Shown here: positions 6,632-14,018 of the stretch, piece after piece
How positions within the stretch are numbered: the first letter of the stretch is position 1
How the letters are laid out: the number at the start of each line of letters is the position of its first letter
Assembly (NCBI GenBank): GCA_043767025.1
Contig: JAYUHK010000038.1
Span: forward strand, 1-18,273
DNA: 18,273 nt
Direction of reading: 5' to 3'
Source: JAYUHK01 sp043767025
GTDB lineage: Bacteria; Bacteroidota; Bacteroidia; Chitinophagales; Saprospiraceae
Program-made: the position numbers and the translations under genes
Notes under the pieces: model-generated
Databases searched by the model: none
What the model saw: the letters and a program-made list of their open reading frames with translations, nothing else
Told to the model about the DNA's origin: nothing

Positions 6632-7212
6632 GTGCCAGAAAAAAAATCATTATTTTTGGCGAACATCCTAAAAACGACGCGGAAGCATTGAAACATTTAC
6701 TCGAAAAGAAATTTACAGATATTGATTTTAGACCAGCTTCGACCATTGCCTTGAGAGGAAGTATGTGGGATAACAAGATACAGTTGAAAAAAATTCTTTC
6801 GGGTTTTTTAGACAAAGAAGAAAATCGCGATGCTTACTTTTTACTTTACGTTAGGGATTTGGACAAAAAAGAAAATCGCAACGCCAGACAAAAAAACTTC
6901 GATAAAGTCCAAAAAATCTGTTCGCAAAACAGTAAAGATATTTATTTTTTCCTCATTGAGATGGAATTAGAATCATTGATGTTGGCAGATTACGAAAATT
7001 GCTTCCCAGATTGGGTCAATGACAAAGAGTACAACAAAAATCCGATGTTGGTCAAAAACCCCAAAGATGGCATTTTGAGCAAAAAAAAATACGGCTATAA
7101 AGAAGCCGACGCGATTGATATTTTTAAGAAATTAGATTTTGAAAATATCTGCAACAGACACAAAGGATTTAAAGAATTTGTAAATGAATTTTCCAAACTT
7201 GCCGAAAAATGA
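6628..7212 (+). CDS. TOPRIM/DUF4276-like partner protein, candidate nuclease
   Basis: 194 aa from the ATG at 6628, which overlaps the ATPase stop (ATGA), a sign of translational coupling. The reading frame extends to 6586, but that would overlap the ATPase gene by 46 bases, so 6628 is preferred. The N-terminus KIIIFGEHPKNDAEALKHLL (E12) resembles the TOPRIM glutamate strand. YVRDLDKKEN (74-83) supplies a DxD pair (D77, D79). FFLIEMELESLMLAD (107-121) resembles the acidic helix with a following ...LAD that is typical of DUF4276/RloB-like proteins. The product is thus a candidate metal-dependent nuclease working with the ATPase. I have not aligned it to a profile, so the family call is tentative. 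No membrane segment or signal peptide is present. Confidence 0.72.
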   Translation: MSARKKIIIFGEHPKNDAEALKHLLEKKFTDIDFRPASTIALRGSMWDNKIQLKKILSGFLDKEENRDAYFLLYVRDLDKKENRNARQKNFDKVQKICSQNSKDIYFFLIEMELESLMLADYENCFPDWVNDKEYNKNPMLVKNPKDGILSKKKYGYKEADAIDIFKKLDFENICNRHKGFKEFVNEFSKLAEK

Positions 7213-7357
7213 CAACGGGAATTTTTTATAAGATTATTGGTAATTTCTTCATATTTTAACTCGCTGATTATCAAATACTTGTGCGACCAAAAACCAACTA
7301 CTAAAAAACTACTTACAAACTATTGATTATTTTTTGCAAAAAAATACTGCCTTTATT

Positions 7358-8389
7358 ATGTCTATCATTTTTGAAAAAGTACAGCAAATCATCAGCCAAA
7401 TAGAAGCGGCTGCGCCAAACAATCTGGAAACACTCGAGGCTTTTCGGATTCAGTTTTTGGGTTCAAAAAATGAACTCAAACCACTCATGGGCGAAATAAA
7501 AAACGTCGGCGACGAAAGAAAAAAAGAATACGGACAGCTCGTGAACGCCGCCAAACAAGCCGCTGAAACGAAATTCGCCACACTCAAAGAGGCACTCGAA
7601 GCTGCCGCCGAAGCCCAGACTTCGCAGCAAATCGACCTCACCGCGCCGCCCGAAGGCATCGCGCTCGGCAGCCGCCACCCCGTCGCCATCACTATGAACC
7701 GAATCGTCGAAATCTTTCGCCGCATCGGATTTTCTATCGCCGAAGAACGCGAAATCGAAACCGACTGGTACAACTTTACGGCAATGAACACGCCCGAAGA
7801 CCACCCAGCTCGCGATATGCAGGACACTTATTACCTCCAAAACAGTACCGAAATGCTCTTGCGCACCCACACATCGTCTGTGCAAGCCCGCGTGATGACT
7901 ACCCAAAAGCCACCAATTCGGGTGCTTGCGCCGGGCAGAGTGTACCGCAACGAAACCGTTTCGGCGCGCTCGCACTGCCAGTTTCATCAGGTGGAAGGGC
8001 TGTATATTGACGAAAATGTGTCATTCGCTGACCTCAAACAGACGCTGCAATATTTTTCGCAGGCAATGTTTGGGGCGAATAAAATCCGACTTCGCCCGTC
8101 ATTTTTTCCCTTCACGGAGCCGAGTGCGGAGATGGATATTTATCTGGGCTTGGAAAGCGACGAAGCGCGACGGCTCACCAAAGGTACCGGCTGGCTCGAA
8201 ATATTGGGTTGCGGCATGATAGACCCCCAAGTACTTGAAAACTGTGGGATTGACAGCAAAAAATATTCTGGCTTTGCCTTCGGAATGGGCGTAGAACGCC
8301 AAGCACTCCGCCTCTACAACATACCCGATATTCGGCTGCTTTTTGAAAACGATGTTCGCTTTTTGAAGCAGTTTTCGGCAGCAATTTAA
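7358..8389 (+). CDS. pheS: Phenylalanyl-tRNA synthetase alpha subunit
   Basis: 343 aa. It charges tRNA-Phe as the catalytic alpha subunit of the alpha2-beta2 class IIc enzyme; the beta subunit (pheT) is not in this window. An N-terminal coiled-coil arm (about 1-90) precedes the catalytic core: ETDWYNFTAMNTPEDHPARD (134-153), RTHTSSVQARVM (169-180), motif 2 PGRVYRNETVSARSHCQFHQ (192-211), the phenylalanine-pocket region FTEPSAEMDI (252-261), GWLEILGCGMI (278-288), and motif 3 GFAFGMGVERQALRLYNI (305-322). The length matches the family. An upstream TTG at 7334 is in frame, but the ATG at 7358 starts the normal MSIIFEKV N-terminus. It is a single gene with 145 bp of A/T-rich sequence before it and no leader-peptide attenuator that I can recognise. 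Confidence 0.96.
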   Translation: MSIIFEKVQQIISQIEAAAPNNLETLEAFRIQFLGSKNELKPLMGEIKNVGDERKKEYGQLVNAAKQAAETKFATLKEALEAAAEAQTSQQIDLTAPPEGIALGSRHPVAITMNRIVEIFRRIGFSIAEEREIETDWYNFTAMNTPEDHPARDMQDTYYLQNSTEMLLRTHTSSVQARVMTTQKPPIRVLAPGRVYRNETVSARSHCQFHQVEGLYIDENVSFADLKQTLQYFSQAMFGANKIRLRPSFFPFTEPSAEMDIYLGLESDEARRLTKGTGWLEILGCGMIDPQVLENCGIDSKKYSGFAFGMGVERQALRLYNIPDIRLLFENDVRFLKQFSAAI

Positions 8390-8793
8390 AAAGTGATTTG
8401 GAGTAATTTTAGAAAAAAATTGGCAAAAAATGCAATAAAATACATTTTTATTGTTGTAATATCAATCCAAAAAATCATGCGTTTTTTGGGCAGGCACAAT
8501 TTTATTCGGCGACCTCAAACTATACATATCGTTTTTTTATGTATTTAAAAAACTGATTTTGCGTCCAATACATATTACACAAAAAAATTATTTCCTAAAA
8601 AGAACGATTGGTTTTATTATTTCTAAAAAAGTGGCTGTCACAAAATTATTTTTTCTAATTATACAAACCGCGCGACTCCAAAAAAGTTAGCACAGTAATT
8701 GCAATACACTAAATACCAAGCAATTAAAAAATTTCTGCACAGAAACTGACTATCAGCAACTCTATTTTTTTCATTTCAAAATTAGTCAATCAA
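8390..8793. other. 404-bp A/T-rich intergenic region
   Basis: It contains a perfect 8-bp inverted repeat, CAATAAAA (8433-8440) and TTTTATTG (8446-8453), about 45 bp past pheS; it lacks a U tract, so it is a poor terminator. The rest shows no TAnnTTTG box, tRNA, repeat copy or credible reading frame. The length suggests a promoter region for the gene at 8794, possibly with an unrecognised RNA. Confidence 0.4.
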
Positions 8794-9504
8794 ATGCAAT
8801 ACTGTGCTTCCATCAAAAAGAACTTTTCGAGCCGAGTATTTTATAAATTATCCGCAGCCGTAGTAGCTGCTTCGATTTTTTGTGCCGCTCCAACCGCTCA
8901 AGCCGCTTGTCGCTACAAGGAAACCATCGCCAGTAAAGACCTTCCTATCGGAGTGGTGCTTACTTGGAGTACCGCCACCGAAGAAAACAATGCTATGTTC
9001 GTGATAGAAAAATCCGACAACGGCATGGACTACACCAACATCGGTACGGTGAGAGGTGCAGGGACCTCATTGGACGGTCAGGAGTATAATTTTTTAGACC
9101 CCGCCGCCAGCAACAGCCGCCTTTTTTATCGCCTCAAACAAACGGACTTCGACGGCACTTACAACTATTCGGAGATAGTAGCGGTATCCAAAAAAATTCC
9201 GAACCAGTTTATGGTCGTGAAAATGTCGGGTGCGACGACGACCAACAGTTTTGTCGCCACTATTGACGCTTTCAAATCGGTAGAACTGACTTATACGCTC
9301 AAAGATTTGCAAAATACGCCTATATTGAGTCGTAAAATGCCGCTCAAAAACGGCTACAACGAGCTGACTGTGGATTTGGCAGGAATGCGCCCAGCGCACT
9401 ACAAACTCGTGATGACGGTAGGAAAAGAAGAAGAAATGATCGTCATAGAGCGAATAGCCTCCGAAATGGAGAAAAAGCCAGCGACCGCTTCCCGTAATAA
9501 ATAG
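8794..9504 (+). CDS. Small secreted protein with T9SS cargo-like modules
   Basis: 236 aa. A signal peptide covers about residues 1-37 (hydrophobic LSAAVVAASIFCAAPTAQA); the following AAC lacks a good lipobox, so cleavage is probably by signal peptidase I. Residues 50-125 (LTWSTATEENNAMFVIEKS, then FYRLKQTDFDGTYNYSEIVAV) form the fibronectin-like module that usually precedes the C-terminal sorting domain of large type IX secretion substrates. Residues 135-225 have a beta pattern, NGYNELTVDL and MRPAHYKLVMTVG, like the Por_Secre_tail domain, but the end (MEKKPATASRNK) is atypical. The protein is therefore a cargo tail without cargo. Its role is unknown. It is a single gene, ended by the terminator at 9556-9598. 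Confidence 0.82.
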   Translation: MQYCASIKKNFSSRVFYKLSAAVVAASIFCAAPTAQAACRYKETIASKDLPIGVVLTWSTATEENNAMFVIEKSDNGMDYTNIGTVRGAGTSLDGQEYNFLDPAASNSRLFYRLKQTDFDGTYNYSEIVAVSKKIPNQFMVVKMSGATTTNSFVATIDAFKSVELTYTLKDLQNTPILSRKMPLKNGYNELTVDLAGMRPAHYKLVMTVGKEEEMIVIERIASEMEKKPATASRNK

Positions 9505-9555
9505 TTTTGGTAGTTGCCAAAAGTATAGGAAATTCATTTCTTATGAAAAAATTCT

Positions 9556-9598
9556 AAAATAGTCTAATTTGATTTTTTCAAATTAGACTATTTTTTTT
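9556..9598. terminator. Bidirectional terminator between convergent genes
   Basis: AAAATAGTCTAATTT pairs perfectly over 15 bp with AAATTAGACTATTTT (9580-9594) around a 9-base loop, flanked by T-rich and A-rich runs. It serves the plus-strand gene ending at 9504 and the minus-strand yifB ending at 9610. Confidence 0.9.
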
Positions 9599-9609
9599 CT
9601 GACACGCAT

Positions 9610-11166
9610 TTATCCAGCCCAACCTTCTCTGTCCAAACTGCGGTACTGGATAGCTTCGGCGAGATGTTCTATTTTTATATCGGGACTGCCTGCAAGGTCG
9701 GCACCCGTGCGAGCTACTTTCAGGATTCGGTCATAGGCACGCGCCGAAAGTTGCAGCCTTTGCATCGCCGTTTTGAGCAAAGTAGTCCCCGACGGAGAGA
9801 GCGCGCAAACTTCGCGCACCATGCGGCTCGGCATTTGGGCGTTGCAGTACAAATCTTTGTGGTTTTTGAAACGCTCCGCCTGAATCTCGCGCGCATTCAC
9901 CACTCGTATCGAAATATCCGCACTGGTTTCTTTGGACGGCACATAACTCGACAGTTCCTCGTAGCTCACTGGCGTTACTTCGACGTGCAAGTCAATCCTG
10001 TCCAACAAAGGTCCCGAAATTTTGCTCACATATTTTTTTACGACTCCCGGACCGCAGACACATTCTTTTTCGGGGTGATTGAAATATCCGCACGGACAAG
10101 GATTCATGGACGCTATCAGCATGAACCCTGCGGGATAGTCAATAGAAATCTTTGCTCGCGAAATGGTAACGTGGCGTTCCTCCATCGGCTGCCGCAGCAC
10201 CTCCAACACCTGACGTTTGAACTCCGGCAACTCATCTAAAAATAACACGCCGTTGTGTGCCAACGAAATCTCTCCGGGCATCGGGTTCGAGCCGCCGCCC
10301 ACGAGCGCGACATCGCTAATCGTGTGGTGTGGCGCACGAAACGGACGCAGCGAAACGAGCGAAGAATTGGCGGGCAAAATCCCTGCCACCGAATGAATTT
10401 TAGTCGTTTCCAGAGCTTCGTAGAGCGAAAGTGGCGGCAAAATAGTAGGCAGTCGGCGCGCCAGCATCGTTTTTCCTGCGCCGGGCGGACCTATCAAAAT
10501 CGCATTGTGACCGCCGGCAGCAGCCAGCTCGAGGGCGCGCTTGATATTTTCTTGACCTTTTACGTCCGAAAAATCAACTTCATAAATATTTTGAGCGTCC
10601 AAAAATTCTTCGCGTGTGTTCACTTCTGTTTTTGGAATATCCAGCTCGCCGTTGATAAAATCAACCGCTTCTCGGATATTTGTCACTCCATACACTTCCA
10701 AATCATTGACGATGGCGGCTTCGCGAGCATTTTGTTTGGGGAGAATAATGCCTCTAAATTTTTCTTTTCGCGCCTGAATCGCTATCGGCAGCGCGCCCTG
10801 AATAGGACGCAGTCCGCCGTCGAGCGACAGCTCGCCCATGATAATAAACTTATCCAAGTCCGCCGTCCGCAGCTGTCCAGTCGCTGCCAACATTCCGATA
10901 GCAATCGGCAAATCGTAGGCGGAGCCTTCTTTTCTGATGTCGGCGGGTGCCATATTGACTACTATTTTGAGTCGAGGCAGTTTGAGGTCAATATTTTTTA
11001 TTGCTGCTTCGATGCGTTGGTAGGCTTCTTTGACGGCGTTGTCGGGAAGTCCGACCAAAAAGTAACCCATTTTTCCAGCCGCCACCGTGCCGCCTGCGTT
11101 CACTTCTACCGTAATCGTCTGTGCATCAACGCCTTGCACGGCACTTGCAAAAGTTTTTACCAGCAT
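9610..11166 (-). CDS. comM: YifB/ComM-family Mg-chelatase-like AAA+ ATPase
   Basis: 518 aa, usual family length. ComM is a hexameric helicase that promotes branch migration when transforming DNA is integrated; in most bacteria the family (YifB) is annotated without proof. The N-terminal ChlI-like domain (about 1-180) contains MAPADIRKEGSAYDLPIAIG. The Mg_chelatase AAA+ core follows with Walker A GPPGAGKT (226-233), Walker B GVLFLDELPEF (306-316) and the DRIDL arginine motif (389-393). A CPC...CVC cysteine set (357, 359, 369, 371) is the zinc site typical of this family. The C-terminal domain holds SARAYDRILKVARTGADL (474-491). The start MLVKTFA matches family practice. It is divergent from the outer-membrane operon at 11467. 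Whether this organism is transformable cannot be told here. Confidence 0.94.
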   Translation of the reverse strand: MLVKTFASAVQGVDAQTITVEVNAGGTVAAGKMGYFLVGLPDNAVKEAYQRIEAAIKNIDLKLPRLKIVVNMAPADIRKEGSAYDLPIAIGMLAATGQLRTADLDKFIIMGELSLDGGLRPIQGALPIAIQARKEKFRGIILPKQNAREAAIVNDLEVYGVTNIREAVDFINGELDIPKTEVNTREEFLDAQNIYEVDFSDVKGQENIKRALELAAAGGHNAILIGPPGAGKTMLARRLPTILPPLSLYEALETTKIHSVAGILPANSSLVSLRPFRAPHHTISDVALVGGGSNPMPGEISLAHNGVLFLDELPEFKRQVLEVLRQPMEERHVTISRAKISIDYPAGFMLIASMNPCPCGYFNHPEKECVCGPGVVKKYVSKISGPLLDRIDLHVEVTPVSYEELSSYVPSKETSADISIRVVNAREIQAERFKNHKDLYCNAQMPSRMVREVCALSPSGTTLLKTAMQRLQLSARAYDRILKVARTGADLAGSPDIKIEHLAEAIQYRSLDREGWAG

Positions 11167-11404
11167 AGTTTCAAATTTATTTTTTTGTAAAAAGTAGTTT
11201 TTTGTATTTTTTTTTTGGTAAAAATAATTTTTTTTTTCGATATTTTAAACTTCTTCGCTTTACAAAAATACCCGAATATATTATTACAAAGTAAAACGAT
11301 TGAAATTATATTTTTAGGCGAAAACTCAAAATTGAACTATTTTATGTGAAAAACAAGAAAAAATGGTAGAAAATATCCAAGTTTAACGTAATTTTAAGCC
11401 TTTG
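11167..11404. other. Divergent intergenic region, yifB / outer-membrane operon
   Basis: Very A/T-rich with long T runs near the yifB start. It contains a candidate minus-strand promoter box (11263-11270). No gene, tRNA or hairpin terminator is recognisable. The plus-strand operon promoter was not identified. Confidence 0.4.
11263..11270 (-). promoter_or_regulatory. Putative -7 box for yifB
   Basis: Minus strand TATTTTTG fits TAnnTTTG, and a TTTG lies 16 bp further upstream as a possible -33 element, slightly closer than usual. It is 97 bp from the yifB start. In such A/T-rich DNA a chance match is possible. Confidence 0.35.
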
Positions 11405-11446
11405 GGAACGCGCCTAAAATAAGCTACCCATTTTTTCTTCATTCCT
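11405..11446 (+). repeat. Family A repeat, short copy 2 (42 bp)
   Basis: GGAACGCGCCTAAAATAAG continues through CTACCCATTTTTTC to TTCATTCCT. It differs from the 3153-3194 copy at only a few positions and has the same length. It lies 20 bp upstream of a start codon, so it would be in the promoter or 5' UTR, unlike the other copies. Confidence 0.82.
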
Positions 11447-11466
11447 TGAACGAAAATTTTAATTAA

Positions 11467-13155
11467 ATGAAGTTTGTACTACAATATTTTGCGTGGATAA
11501 TGCTATTTTTAAATATGAGTTTTGCGCAAGCGCAAGAATCGTCACAGAGCGCAGAAGAAAATAATAATAACAAAAATTCAGGTGTTTTTTCGGGAAGTCT
11601 GATGAGCAACGGCAATTTTTTTATCCGCGACGCAGCCATCGGCGCAGCCAATACTCCTCAATACGAACACCAACTTTTTGGTGCCGAAACGTGGCTCAAC
11701 CTCAATTACAGCAACTGGGGTTTTGATTTCGGACTTCGGTTCGACCTTTTCAACAACTCCAATTTGCTCAATCCGCAAGGCTCGTACACCGCCAAAGGCA
11801 TCGGCAACTGGTTCGTGAAGAAAAAAGTCGAAAATTTGGGCATTACTGCCGGCTACATCTACGACCAAATCGGAAGTGGTATCATTTTTCGTGCCTTCGA
11901 GGAGCGTCCATTGGCGATTGACAACGCGCTTTTTGGTATTCATCTCACTTACGACCTCAATAAAAACTGGAGAGCAAAAGCGTTCACGGGACAGCAAAAA
12001 CAGCAATTTGACTCCTACGCAGCAGTCATCAAAGGCGCAAGCATAGACGGATTCGTGACGCTCGGAAAAGACGACGCACCGATAACTTGCTCGCCCGGAT
12101 TCGGAGTCGTCAATCGCACGCACGACGACGAAACTATCCAAAAAATAGTGTCATCCATCACCACTTATACACCCCAAGACAGCATCGGAGCCAAATACAA
12201 CACTTACGCTTTCTCTGCTTACAACACACTTACGGTCGGAAATTTTTCGTGGTATGTAGAGGGCGCGTACAAAACCCAAGAGGACTTTTTTGACCCTTAC
12301 GCTAAAAAACTTCAATGGACTGGCGAAACAACCGACGGCAAACTCGTCAGCCGTCAAGGAACTATCGTTTACAGCAGCGTGAGCTACGCGGGACACGGAT
12401 TGGGCGTGACTTTGGAAGGCAAGCGAACAGAAAATTTTACGTTCAGAACCAACCCTTTTGTGACACGCAACAATGGCGCGATTAATTTTTTGCCGCCTAT
12501 GACTCGCCAAAATAGCTACCGACTCACCGCTCGCTATCAAGCCGCCACGCAGGAGCTTGGGGAGCAAGCCATTCAGGCAGATGTGCGCTACAAAATCAAC
12601 GACCAGATAGGCGCAAATGTCAATTTTTCTAACATCACAGACCTAAACAATCAGCTGCTCTATCGCGAACTTTTCACAGAGGTCACTTACAAAAAGTCAA
12701 AACAGTGGTCGGCAATCGGCGGCATACAACTTCAGATTTACAACCAGCGTTTGTATGAAGTAAAACCCAACGTACCGCTCGTGAGGACGATAGTACCGTA
12801 CGCAGAATTTTTGTATAAATTCAGCAAAACCAACGCCTTGCGCGTAGAAGCACAGTATATGTTCACTCGCCAAGACTACGGAAATTGGCTTTATCTTTCT
12901 GCCGAATACAGCATTGCGCCACACTGGATTTTTACGGTTTTGGATATGTACAACATCGTCCCGAACACTAAAAAATTGGGTGCCGATGCCAAAAAAATTC
13001 ACTACCCAACCGTCGGAGTCGTCTATACGACGGGAGCAAATCGCTTTTCGCTCAACTATGTCAAGCAAGTAGAAGGAGTGGTTTGTACGGGTGGAATTTG
13101 CCGTTTAGAGCCAGCTTTTAGTGGTGTCCGACTGAATGTAATTTCGACTTTTTAG
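11467..13155 (+). CDS. DUF6029-like outer-membrane beta-barrel protein
   Basis: 562 aa. A signal peptide (about 1-22, ending FAQAQ) is followed by an Asn/Ser-rich linker and then alternating beta-strand sequence to the end. The final residues GVRLNVISTF end in an aromatic, as expected for an outer-membrane barrel. GYIYDQIGSGIIFRAFEERPLAIDNALFG (about 135-163) resembles the signature of the Bacteroidota DUF6029 family; that assignment is from memory of the family. No TonB box or plug domain is visible, so it is not a SusC-type transporter. The molecular role is unknown. It is the first gene of an operon and precedes an Omp28-like lipoprotein by 23 bp, a pairing I recall from other Bacteroidota. 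A 42-bp repeat lies just upstream of its start. Confidence 0.82.
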   Translation: MKFVLQYFAWIMLFLNMSFAQAQESSQSAEENNNNKNSGVFSGSLMSNGNFFIRDAAIGAANTPQYEHQLFGAETWLNLNYSNWGFDFGLRFDLFNNSNLLNPQGSYTAKGIGNWFVKKKVENLGITAGYIYDQIGSGIIFRAFEERPLAIDNALFGIHLTYDLNKNWRAKAFTGQQKQQFDSYAAVIKGASIDGFVTLGKDDAPITCSPGFGVVNRTHDDETIQKIVSSITTYTPQDSIGAKYNTYAFSAYNTLTVGNFSWYVEGAYKTQEDFFDPYAKKLQWTGETTDGKLVSRQGTIVYSSVSYAGHGLGVTLEGKRTENFTFRTNPFVTRNNGAINFLPPMTRQNSYRLTARYQAATQELGEQAIQADVRYKINDQIGANVNFSNITDLNNQLLYRELFTEVTYKKSKQWSAIGGIQLQIYNQRLYEVKPNVPLVRTIVPYAEFLYKFSKTNALRVEAQYMFTRQDYGNWLYLSAEYSIAPHWIFTVLDMYNIVPNTKKLGADAKKIHYPTVGVVYTTGANRFSLNYVKQVEGVVCTGGICRLEPAFSGVRLNVISTF

Positions 13156-13178
13156 GAATTTCAAAAAAATAAAAAAAC

Positions 13179-14003
13179 ATGATCAACAAATTTATTTCAC
13201 TCTTTTTGGCAATTTTGTTTTTTGCAGCCTGCAAAGAGCAGCCGATAGTGATACCACCACTGAAAGCACCAACGCTCGGCAATCGTAAAATCTTGGTAGA
13301 AGAATTTACGGGCGTGCAGTGCGTAAACTGCCCCGACGGAAGCGCGGAAATAGAAAGTCTGAAGAATTTGTACAGCGAAAATTTAGTGTCCGTTTCTATC
13401 CACGCAGGATTTTTTTCCACTCCATTCGTGGGACATTCGGACTTCCGAACACAGGACGGAAACGAAATAACAGCTTATATTTGCAGCCCTGATTTGGAGC
13501 CAGACGGCTATCCAGCCGCCTCTATCAACAGGACTTTGTTCGGCGGAGAGAGTTTTCGATATGTCAATCGCTCCAAGTGGGCAGCCTACATTCAGCAAGA
13601 ATCTGTGGTAGAGCCGAAAATCTCGGTCGCCGTCCAAAATACCTACGATGCAGCGACGCGACAACTGACTGTGACTACGACATTGGTGCCAACTTTGGCT
13701 CTACAAGGCAGTCACAATGTGACCGTTTTATTGACAGAAAATGACATCATTGACAAACAAAAAACTGGGGCGGGCGAGGTAGAAAACTACAAACACAAAC
13801 ACGTCTTCCGAAAATGCCTTTCAGCGGCGACAGGTACGGAGATTGGAAACGGACTAAAAGCAGGAATACCGATTGTGAAAACATTTACGCTGACGCTGCC
13901 TGCGGCTTGGAAAGCAGAAAACTGCGAAATCGTCGCTTTCGCGCATCGCAATGACGGCACGCGCAAGGAGGTGCTGCAAGTCGCAGAAAAAAAGATTTTA
14001 TAA
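13179..14003 (+). CDS. Omp28-related lipoprotein with CxxC motif
   Basis: 274 aa. The signal peptide ends in FFAAC, a lipobox-like site with C18, so this is probably a membrane-anchored lipoprotein. The mature N-terminus has KILVEEFTGVQCVNCPDG (38-53); the CVNC pair (C48, C51) in an EEFTG context is typical of Omp28-related proteins with a thioredoxin-like fold. The C-terminal half (about 145-270) has beta strands (QLTVTTTLVP, HNVTVLLTEND, CEIVAFAHRND). A disulfide or redox role is possible but unproven. It follows the DUF6029-like gene by 23 bp and precedes the GT-C gene by 15 bp, so it is cotranscribed with both. Confidence 0.86.
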   Translation: MINKFISLFLAILFFAACKEQPIVIPPLKAPTLGNRKILVEEFTGVQCVNCPDGSAEIESLKNLYSENLVSVSIHAGFFSTPFVGHSDFRTQDGNEITAYICSPDLEPDGYPAASINRTLFGGESFRYVNRSKWAAYIQQESVVEPKISVAVQNTYDAATRQLTVTTTLVPTLALQGSHNVTVLLTENDIIDKQKTGAGEVENYKHKHVFRKCLSAATGTEIGNGLKAGIPIVKTFTLTLPAAWKAENCEIVAFAHRNDGTRKEVLQVAEKKIL

Positions 14004-14018
14004 AAACGTATTTTGAAA

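Noticed and set aside
10255..11190. 311-codon plus-strand reading frame
   Set aside because: Exact antisense shadow of yifB, whose motifs are unmistakable.
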